A stretch of 64,000 nucleotides of DNA, taken from contig JBAIAA010000530.1 of assembly GCA_037893245.1 (NCBI GenBank), positions 83,548-147,547 on the forward strand. Direction: 5' to 3'. Both the position numbers and the translations under genes were made by a program. How positions within the stretch are numbered: the first letter of the stretch is position 1; the number at the start of each line of letters is the position of its first letter. The stretch is from Crossaster papposus (lineage: Eukaryota > Echinodermata > Asteroidea > Velatida > Solasteridae). Under the pieces are notes generated by a model. The model was given only the letters and a program-made list of their open reading frames with translations. It did not search any database and was not told the DNA's origin. Positions 56,262 through 64,000 of this stretch are shown here, in pieces.

Positions 56262-57231
56262 AGGGTGCACTGTCCTAATTGAAGGGAGAATTTCTCCGCG
56301 GTCTCATTAGCATGAAATGTGCCCCCACAATTTCTTTTGAAAAAGGAGTCCGTTTGGTAAAAGAAATGGTGGGATTGTGTAAATTTAGCATGGGATCAAC
56401 TCCCTGGTTTCTGAGCTTCAATCTGAAGGCAGACTTGACAAAATTACGGTTGAAAAATGGGTCCTAATTGCCCCTAAACGTGGAGGGATGCCATTTGTAA
56501 AATGGCTGCGTGCAGGCTGGGAAAGTATCACTTTTCGGGAGGTGAGTTTCTTTTGGTGTGAATATTAAAAAATGTAATTGGCTAACCCACCCAAAATTGA
56601 AAAGAAATGGAAAGATAAAGGCCAAGACAATAATCTGATTGTTGTTTGATAAACCCCAGTGATGTTGGTTTGCATGAAACTTGGCCCTAAACTTTGTTTA
56701 TTTTACACTGTTTTCAATGGGACTTGAATTAGGACAGTGCACCCTAAAGGGTGCACTGTCCTAATTGAAGGGAGAATTTCTCCGCGGTCTCATTAGCATG
56801 AAATGTGCCCCCACAATTTCTTTTGAAAAAGGAGTCCGTTTGGTAAAAGAAATGGTGGGATTGTGTAAATTTAGCATGGGATCAACTCCCTGGTTTCTGA
56901 GCTTCAATCTGAAGGCAGACTTGACAAAATTACGGTTGAAAAATGGGTCCTAATTGCCCCTAAACGTGGAGGGATGCCATTTGTAAAATGGCTGCGTGCA
57001 GGCTGGGAAAGTATCACTTTTCGGGAGGTGAGTTTCTTTTGGTGTGAATATTAAAAAATGTAATTGGCTAACCCACCCAAAATTGAAAAGAAATGGAAAG
57101 ATAAAGGCCAAGACAATAATCTGATTGTTGTTTGATAAACCCCAGTGATGTTGGTTTGCATGAAACTTGGCCCTAAACTTTGTTTATTTTACACTGTTTT
57201 CAATGGGACTTGAATTAGGACAGTGCACCCT
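56262..57231. mobile_element. Nested TIR element array, 2 copies, unit 12
   Basis: Copies start at 56262 and 56748. Confidence 0.85.
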
Positions 57232-57671
57232 ATATTTCAAAATGGCCGCCTCCTTGGAGTCATGCGGGCGGGGATTTAAAAATGGTTTGTGTTGTTTACG
57301 CTTACTGGCTTTAGTCGTAGAAGACAAGAACAAGTTTCAGGAGACAATTGTCTGGATTCTGACACATCAGAGATATTTTATTACTGGAAACAGGTAAAAA
57401 ACACAGTTTAAATCACATAATAATTATGTACAGTCGTTTTGTAAAATTTTAAACATTTTTTTTATTTTTTCTTTATTTTTTTTATTTTTTTATTTTTTTT
57501 TACCATTTAAACAAAGATTCTCGGACACATGCAATTCAAGTTGATAAACAGACTATGAAACCGGCCAACCCTAGCTACATTAACCCTAACCGAACGGAGG
57601 GTAACCAACCCTAATGGAACGTAACCCTAAACCCAAACTGGATAAAACCAACCAGATTATTACAAACAAAA

Positions 57672-59738
57672 TTACAGGAACATTTTACAGTAATTGTGTT
57701 CGTTGTAGATATTTTGCTCTGGTAATTTGTCCTTTGACTGGAATTCATTGTTTGGTCTGGGATTTAATTGTCCTGGTTTATACATGGCCTGTGCAGTATA
57801 GTACGTATGGTATCTTTCACCACGACATTGTGCTCGTCTTTTCCTATATTTTGGAGACTTTGAACGTTTCTTATGATATTTTTGTTTTTTGTCCATTTCA
57901 GCAAGAGCACTGGCAGCAGGCGAGTTGCTGGTTATGGGACACCCAGCTGCTTGGCATTTCTTGATGATTGAGTTGGCGTGCCCGTTGTTAACGAGGTGAA
58001 TGGAACTCCGATCTCTTGCTGCAGCGTTCTTTGAAAAAGTTAGTGAACCTTTAGGGTTGGTCATTCCAAAGGCATGATTCACAGATTCAGTCTTTTGTGT
58101 ACTCATGCCATACTTTGTTTTTTCTAATGCATCTTCTCCAATTCGCTTGTCCAAAAGTTTCTTTAAAAGCTGCTCATCCTTCGTGGATAAACTTAGTTTT
58201 TCTCTAGTACTGCGTGACATATATGGAAATCCATAATTACCGTTACAAATTTGGGATTTGTTTTTGCATAGACTGTGATCCCCCATATAACATTTTGGGA
58301 TGGCAGTTGAAGCATTAGCTGCCATCTTTTTCATTCTGTACATTTTCCCATCACATTTTTGGAGAATTGCGATGGCCTCGGCCTGTGTTCTGTGACTTAC
58401 ATCATCAGCAAAACGGTCTTGCAGTTGTTTTTTTAGTCTAGCACTCTTGCAGGGAAACATATTTGAGCTGAAATTTGCCCGACTAATGGCAGCGCATAGT
58501 GATCTATTCAAATGAGAAGGATCTAGTTGTTGCACTGTTTCAGAACCAGTTCTTGTCCTCATTTGTGTGTTCAAGCCTGCTGCCAGACATCCATCTGCAT
58601 CAGTGGTGACACTGTTGACAAGGAGGGGCTCTTTGCAATGCAAAAGTTTTTTAGCGCATTGTAGTCCTCCCTGTTTCTCGTTTCCCATGTTGAAGTGAGA
58701 AGGACGTGTCGCTGTGCATCCTGTGTGGTTAGGGCATTTAGGTGTTTTTTCTCCTTTGGCACGTCTCATTTCTCTACTTTTACACAGTTTGTTTTCTTGA
58801 TTGTACATGATGACATACTTTGAAGATGTCACATTTTCACACACAGTGTCTCTGGTTTGTGTGGCAGGTACAAAGAGACTTTTTTTCCTAGAGTTTCTGA
58901 GTGGGTTGTTGTATTGTCTGTCCATCTCAACAGCAATTGGACTCTCTCTTTGAAATCCCTGCATCTCGTGAATATCTTTTACAATTGTTCTCTTTGCAGC
59001 CATGTCTTCTTCATTTTCTTGAGATATTATTTTACCACATTTGTGTGCAATTTTTTGCAGTCCACTACTCGAAGGAACAGCCGTGTCCATAGCTGCTAAG
59101 AGCCTCCTTGCACCTGCAGCTGCGATGCCAGTGTTGTAGAGTCCCACCTGAAATGCCATGTTGGGAGTAGCAGTCCGTCGTCCAGGTCCATTTTGAGGTA
59201 TTTCGGTATAAAGTCTTTGTCTCTGTGTTGTAAATCCACACTTTTGGCAGTACATTGCTTCAGATACTGCTAAACCTCTGCATTCCTCTGCCTCTGCCAG
59301 TAGTTTAGGATGGCCATCACACTCGGGATGCGATTTTTGATGGTCAAGTACCGCCTTTGCTCCAAGTTCCACCGCCGACTCAATGTCCACGAAACGATAT
59401 CCTCCTTGGTGATTCGTTCCACTCGGGGGTGGAAAGTGCCCTATTTTGAGATTGGATTTTCCACCATTGGGCTGGAGCCTGTCAACTAGAGTAATTTCTC
59501 CAGCTTTTGGTCGAAGTAGCATTACATTTCTGCACTTGGTCCCTGCTGTTGGAAGTGTCTGGCTGAAAAACCCTCGTTCGTCTTTCGGAACAGCCAGTTC
59601 GAGTTGCTCATATGTTGGTCTTACATACTTGGGCAGTTCCATGTCTTCAGCTGCACGCTGCATCTTGGGAGACTGCTCGTGTTTTGGTTTGAACCAAGTT
59701 TTTTTCATTTTAAAAATTCCTCTTCTGTCTCGACCCAT
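57672..59738 (-). CDS. Mutator-like DDE transposase, intact, unit 12
   Basis: Identical 688-residue protein. Its putative promoter (59797-59917) lies in unit 13. The unit-13 substitution at 59934 falls just outside the TATA and CRE-like sites. Confidence 0.9.
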   Translation of the reverse strand: MGRDRRGIFKMKKTWFKPKHEQSPKMQRAAEDMELPKYVRPTYEQLELAVPKDERGFFSQTLPTAGTKCRNVMLLRPKAGEITLVDRLQPNGGKSNLKIGHFPPPSGTNHQGGYRFVDIESAVELGAKAVLDHQKSHPECDGHPKLLAEAEECRGLAVSEAMYCQKCGFTTQRQRLYTEIPQNGPGRRTATPNMAFQVGLYNTGIAAAGARRLLAAMDTAVPSSSGLQKIAHKCGKIISQENEEDMAAKRTIVKDIHEMQGFQRESPIAVEMDRQYNNPLRNSRKKSLFVPATQTRDTVCENVTSSKYVIMYNQENKLCKSREMRRAKGEKTPKCPNHTGCTATRPSHFNMGNEKQGGLQCAKKLLHCKEPLLVNSVTTDADGCLAAGLNTQMRTRTGSETVQQLDPSHLNRSLCAAISRANFSSNMFPCKSARLKKQLQDRFADDVSHRTQAEAIAILQKCDGKMYRMKKMAANASTAIPKCYMGDHSLCKNKSQICNGNYGFPYMSRSTREKLSLSTKDEQLLKKLLDKRIGEDALEKTKYGMSTQKTESVNHAFGMTNPKGSLTFSKNAAARDRSSIHLVNNGHANSIIKKCQAAGCPITSNSPAASALAEMDKKQKYHKKRSKSPKYRKRRAQCRGERYHTYYTAQAMYKPGQLNPRPNNEFQSKDKLPEQNIYNEHNYCKMFL

Positions 59739-59796
59739 TGTACACAACAAAAGAATTTCAGCTTTGCTCGATGGTTTTCATAGGGTTACTTGAAAT

Positions 59797-59917
59797 GATA
59801 TGGTCACCCTATGACCAATTTGAGACTTTTATAAATTTTTCAGCATGCTAATTTGGTATTTCTTTGAATTGAGATTGCAAGGAAAGGTCACAAGATATGT
59901 ACGTCACCATAACGTCA
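59797..59917 (-). promoter_or_regulatory. Candidate promoter of the unit-12 transposase, located in unit 13
   Basis: TATA box at 59833-59826, CRE-like half-sites at 59900-59917. The private C at 59934 is 17 bp beyond the distal half-site. Confidence 0.55.
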
Positions 59918-60205
59918 GTCAAGGCCTGTGTCCCTATGCCACTTGGAAAGGCTGTTGTATCCTTGGGGAAATTACCCCAGATTGTTTCTGTGTTGCCAGG
60001 GTCACATTACAAGTGGGGAACACTTGGTCATTAATCTTTCAAATAATTACATCCTAAGATAGCAACTTCTGAAATTGTAATGGTAAAACATCAAAATGGC
60101 CCCCCAATTCCCCGTAAAAATTATCCCTGTGTAATGGTTGAGTAAGCAAAGAACCTTTTTACACTTAGATTTTTATTTTATTTAAGAAATTGGTGTTATT
60201 TTTTT

Positions 60206-60237
<32 letters not shown>

Positions 60238-60759
60238 GGGGGGAGGAGGGTGGGGGTGGGGTGGTGGTTATTGGGTGTCCATTAATGAAGACATGAGTGC
60301 TAAGTATAAAACCCTTAATTACTATGAACAATTTATCCCCTTACATATATTTGTTTGTTGATTTAAACTCCCCACCTACCAACCAAACCCCCCCCCCCCC
60401 CCCTCCCCACACACACCAACAAAGTAAGTGCAATATTAAACCATGTATATAAAAAAAAAAAAATACTAAATAAAACATACAACCCACGTACTTGCCCACG
60501 TACATTTCGAAAAAATGAACTTTAAGATGTTTTTTATATTTTTAAAAACATTGTAGAATCTGTTTGCACTAGCATGTATAGGAGAGTCTGTGCTGTTAAG
60601 ACAGTGCAAAATGCTATAGGCTGGCCTTGAACATTTAACCCTGTAGATGGCCATTGGATTAATTTTTTCATTTTTGTTTTGAACATTTGAGTTCTTTGAT
60701 TCGTTCTGGACCTTTTAGTATTATTTTTGTTTCAAATAATTATAAATCATTGTATTTAA

Positions 60760-61243
60760 AGGGTGCACTGTCCTAATTGAAGGGAGAATTTCTCCGCGGT
60801 CTCATTAGCATGAAATGTGCCCCCACAATTTCTTTTGAAAAAGGAGTCCGTTTGGTAAAAGAAATGGTGGGATTGTGTAAATTTAGCATGGGATCAACTC
60901 CCTGGTTTCTGAGCTTCAATCTGAAGGCAGACTTGACAAAATTACGGTTGAAAAATGGGTCCTAATTGCCCCTAAACGTGGAGGGATGCCATTTGTAAAA
61001 TGGCTGCGTGCAGGCTGGGAAAGTATCACTTTTCGGGAGGTGAGTTTCTTTTGGTGTGAATATTAAAAAATGTAATTGGCTAACCCACCCAAAATTGAAA
61101 AGAAATGGAAAGATAAAGGCCAAGACAATAATCTGATTGTTGTTTGATAAACCCCAGTGATGTTGGTTTGCATGAAACTTGGCCCTAAACTTTGTTTATT
61201 TTACACTGTTTTCAATGGGACTTGAATTAGGACAGTGCACCCT
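60760..61243. mobile_element. Nested TIR element, single copy, unit 13
   Basis: A lone 484-bp copy with both 19-bp ends intact. It shows what the original single insertion, or a fully contracted array, looks like. Confidence 0.87.
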
Positions 61244-61683
61244 ATATTTCAAAATGGCCGCCTCCTTGGAGTCATGCGGGCGGGGATTTAAAAATGGTTT
61301 GTGTTGTTTACGCTTACTGGCTTTAGTCGTAGAAGACAAGAACAAGTTTCAGGAGACAATTGTCTGGATTCTGACACATCAGAGATATTTTATTACTGGA
61401 AACAGGTAAAAAACACAGTTTAAATCACATAATAATTATGTACAGTCGTTTTGTAAAATTTTAAACATTTTTTTTATTTTTTCTTTATTTTTTTTATTTT
61501 TTTATTTTTTTTTACCATTTAAACAAAGATTCTCGGACACATGCAATTCAAGTTGATAAACAGACTATGAAACCGGCCAACCCTAGCTACATTAACCCTA
61601 ACCGAACGGAGGGTAACCAACCCTAATGGAACGTAACCCTAAACCCAAACTGGATAAAACCAACCAGATTATTACAAACAAAA

Positions 61684-63750
61684 TTACAGGAACATTTTAC
61701 AGTAATTGTGTTCGTTGTAGATATTTTGCTCTGGTAATTTGTCCTTTGACTGGAATTCATTGTTTGGTCTGGGATTTAATTGTCCTGGTTTATACATGGC
61801 CTGTGCAGTATAGTACGTATGGTATCTTTCACCACGACATTGTGCTCGTCTTTTCCTATATTTTGGAGACTTTGAACGTTTCTTATGATATTTTTGTTTT
61901 TTGTCCATTTCAGCAAGAGCACTGGCAGCAGGCGAGTTGCTGGTTATGGGACACCCAGCTGCTTGGCATTTCTTGATGATTGAGTTGGCGTGCCCGTTGT
62001 TAACGAGGTGAATGGAACTCCGATCTCTTGCTGCAGCGTTCTTTGAAAAAGTTAGTGAACCTTTAGGGTTGGTCATTCCAAAGGCATGATTCACAGATTC
62101 AGTCTTTTGTGTACTCATGCCATACTTTGTTTTTTCTAATGCATCTTCTCCAATTCGCTTGTCCAAAAGTTTCTTTAAAAGCTGCTCATCCTTCGTGGAT
62201 AAACTTAGTTTTTCTCTAGTACTGCGTGACATATATGGAAATCCATAATTACCGTTACAAATTTGGGATTTGTTTTTGCATAGACTGTGATCCCCCATAT
62301 AACATTTTGGGATGGCAGTTGAAGCATTAGCTGCCATCTTTTTCATTCTGTACATTTTCCCATCACATTTTTGGAGAATTGCGATGGCCTCGGCCTGTGT
62401 TCTGTGACTTACATCATCAGCAAAACGGTCTTGCAGTTGTTTTTTTAGTCTAGCACTCTTGCAGGGAAACATATTTGAGCTGAAATTTGCCCGACTAATG
62501 GCAGCGCATAGTGATCTATTCAAATGAGAAGGATCTAGTTGTTGCACTGTTTCAGAACCAGTTCTTGTCCTCATTTGTGTGTTCAAGCCTGCTGCCAGAC
62601 ATCCATCTGCATCAGTGGTGACACTGTTGACAAGGAGGGGCTCTTTGCAATGCAAAAGTTTTTTAGCGCATTGTAGTCCTCCCTGTTTCTCGTTTCCCAT
62701 GTTGAAGTGAGAAGGACGTGTCGCTGTGCATCCTGTGTGGTTAGGGCATTTAGGTGTTTTTTCTCCTTTGGCACGTCTCATTTCTCTACTTTTACACAGT
62801 TTGTTTTCTTGATTGTACATGATGACATACTTTGAAGATGTCACATTTTCACACACAGTGTCTCTGGTTTGTGTGGCAGGTACAAAGAGACTTTTTTTCC
62901 TAGAGTTTCTGAGTGGGTTGTTGTATTGTCTGTCCATCTCAACAGCAATTGGACTCTCTCTTTGAAATCCCTGCATCTCGTGAATATCTTTTACAATTGT
63001 TCTCTTTGCAGCCATGTCTTCTTCATTTTCTTGAGATATTATTTTACCACATTTGTGTGCAATTTTTTGCAGTCCACTACTCGAAGGAACAGCCGTGTCC
63101 ATAGCTGCTAAGAGCCTCCTTGCACCTGCAGCTGCGATGCCAGTGTTGTAGAGTCCCACCTGAAATGCCATGTTGGGAGTAGCAGTCCGTCGTCCAGGTC
63201 CATTTTGAGGTATTTCGGTATAAAGTCTTTGTCTCTGTGTTGTAAATCCACACTTTTGGCAGTACATTGCTTCAGATACTGCTAAACCTCTGCATTCCTC
63301 TGCCTCTGCCAGTAGTTTAGGATGGCCATCACACTCGGGATGCGATTTTTGATGGTCAAGTACCGCCTTTGCTCCAAGTTCCACCGCCGACTCAATGTCC
63401 ACGAAACGATATCCTCCTTGGTGATTCGTTCCACTCGGGGGTGGAAAGTGCCCTATTTTGAGATTGGATTTTCCACCATTGGGCTGGAGCCTGTCAACTA
63501 GAGTAATTTCTCCAGCTTTTGGTCGAAGTAGCATTACATTTCTGCACTTGGTCCCTGCTGTTGGAAGTGTCTGGCTGAAAAACCCTCGTTCGTCTTTCGG
63601 AACAGCCAGTTCGAGTTGCTCATATGTTGGTCTTACATACTTGGGCAGTTCCATGTCTTCAGCTGCACGCTGCATCTTGGGAGACTGCTCGTGTTTTGGT
63701 TTGAACCAAGTTTTTTTCATTTTAAAAATTCCTCTTCTGTCTCGACCCAT
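61684..63750 (-). CDS. Mutator-like DDE transposase, intact, unit 13
   Basis: Identical 688-residue protein even though unit 13 carries private changes elsewhere. Its putative promoter (63809-63929) is in the truncated unit 14. Confidence 0.9.
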   Translation of the reverse strand: MGRDRRGIFKMKKTWFKPKHEQSPKMQRAAEDMELPKYVRPTYEQLELAVPKDERGFFSQTLPTAGTKCRNVMLLRPKAGEITLVDRLQPNGGKSNLKIGHFPPPSGTNHQGGYRFVDIESAVELGAKAVLDHQKSHPECDGHPKLLAEAEECRGLAVSEAMYCQKCGFTTQRQRLYTEIPQNGPGRRTATPNMAFQVGLYNTGIAAAGARRLLAAMDTAVPSSSGLQKIAHKCGKIISQENEEDMAAKRTIVKDIHEMQGFQRESPIAVEMDRQYNNPLRNSRKKSLFVPATQTRDTVCENVTSSKYVIMYNQENKLCKSREMRRAKGEKTPKCPNHTGCTATRPSHFNMGNEKQGGLQCAKKLLHCKEPLLVNSVTTDADGCLAAGLNTQMRTRTGSETVQQLDPSHLNRSLCAAISRANFSSNMFPCKSARLKKQLQDRFADDVSHRTQAEAIAILQKCDGKMYRMKKMAANASTAIPKCYMGDHSLCKNKSQICNGNYGFPYMSRSTREKLSLSTKDEQLLKKLLDKRIGEDALEKTKYGMSTQKTESVNHAFGMTNPKGSLTFSKNAAARDRSSIHLVNNGHANSIIKKCQAAGCPITSNSPAASALAEMDKKQKYHKKRSKSPKYRKRRAQCRGERYHTYYTAQAMYKPGQLNPRPNNEFQSKDKLPEQNIYNEHNYCKMFL

Positions 63751-63808
63751 TGTACACAACAAAAGAATTTCAGCTTTGCTCGATGGTTTTCATAGGGTTA
63801 CTTGAAAT

Positions 63809-63929
63809 GATATGGTCACCCTATGACCAATTTGAGACTTTTATAAATTTTTCAGCATGCTAATTTGGTATTTCTTTGAATTGAGATTGCAAGGAAAGGT
63901 CACAAGATATGTACGTCACCATAACGTCA
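63809..63929 (-). promoter_or_regulatory. Candidate promoter of the unit-13 transposase, located in unit 14
   Basis: TATA box at 63845-63838, CRE-like half-sites at 63912-63929. Confidence 0.55.
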
Positions 63930-64000
63930 GTCAAGGCCTGTGTCCTTATGCCACTTGGAAAGGCTGTTGTATCCTTGGGGAAATTACCCCAGATTGTTTC
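63809..64000. repeat. Macrosatellite unit 14, cut by the window end
   Basis: The first 192 bases of a further unit, including the complete promoter segment for the unit-13 transposase. It has the usual T at the position where unit 13 has C (63946 versus 59934). Confidence 0.95.

Larger units (their letters stand above)
55300..59796. repeat. Macrosatellite unit 12 (4497 bp, 2 nested copies)
   Basis: Last member of the 2-copy run, next to the single-copy unit 13. Confidence 0.97.
59797..63808. repeat. Macrosatellite unit 13 (4012 bp, 1 nested copy)
   Basis: The shortest unit, with a single nested element. The backbone is 1 bp longer than elsewhere because the C tract is 16 rather than 15 (60388-60403). 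A private C replaces T at 59934. It is the most distinct unit in the window, though still almost identical to the rest. Confidence 0.97.

Noticed and set aside
1-64000. CRISPR array, rDNA, retroelement or Polinton interpretation of the tandem repeats
   Set aside because: The repeats are kilobase-scale direct units with no short spacer pattern. I see no rRNA signature, reverse transcriptase, integrase, capsid or polymerase gene.

Overview
The window is one uninterrupted head-to-tail array of a near-identical unit of about 4-6.4 kb. There are 13 complete units plus the first 192 bases of a 14th. The array has no unique flank on either side, so it continues past both ends. Each unit carries one intact, intronless minus-strand gene for a 688-residue Mutator-like (MULE, metazoan type) DDE transposase. 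Each also carries a short plus-strand exon-like segment and a nested tandem array of a 484-bp element with perfect 19-bp terminal inverted repeats.

The organism is a eukaryote and most likely an invertebrate animal. The transposase belongs to the DDE family that is abundant in molluscs and cnidarians. The start codon has a strong Kozak context, AATAAA signals follow the gene, the base composition is AT-rich, and TTAGGG-like motifs are present. A bivalve-like genome is a guess. Nothing in the window is prokaryotic.

Unit layout, in unit-1 coordinates: 1-121 is a minus-strand promoter (TATAAAAG and two CRE-like half-sites) that points out of the unit into the transposase of the unit to its left. 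122-414 is plain AT-rich DNA. 415-666 is a low-complexity inverted block (T27, G-quadruplex tract, C15, A13). 667-962 is AT-rich spacer. 963-2418 is the nested 486-bp-period array. 2419-2584 is a segment with a YY1-like site, a GC box, a 51-codon ORF and a splice-donor-like end. 2585-2858 holds poly(A) signals and a telomere-like motif cluster. 2859-4925 is the transposase. 4965-5001 is the unit junction, with a 12-bp inverted repeat that may be two abutting transposon ends.

Unit length varies almost entirely through nested copy number. From left to right it is 3,3,3,2,6,5,3,3,2,2,2,2,1, for 37 copies in total. All 13 transposase translations are identical. The only other differences I noticed are two substitutions in one nested inverted repeat (unit 6) and one substitution plus one extra C in unit 13.

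The main hypothesis is that a cut-and-paste transposon has become a coding macrosatellite, in which each transposase gene takes its promoter from the next unit. Tandem arrangement would then be needed for, or at least favour, transposase expression. Collapse or over-polishing in the assembly must be excluded before the near-zero divergence is read as biology.
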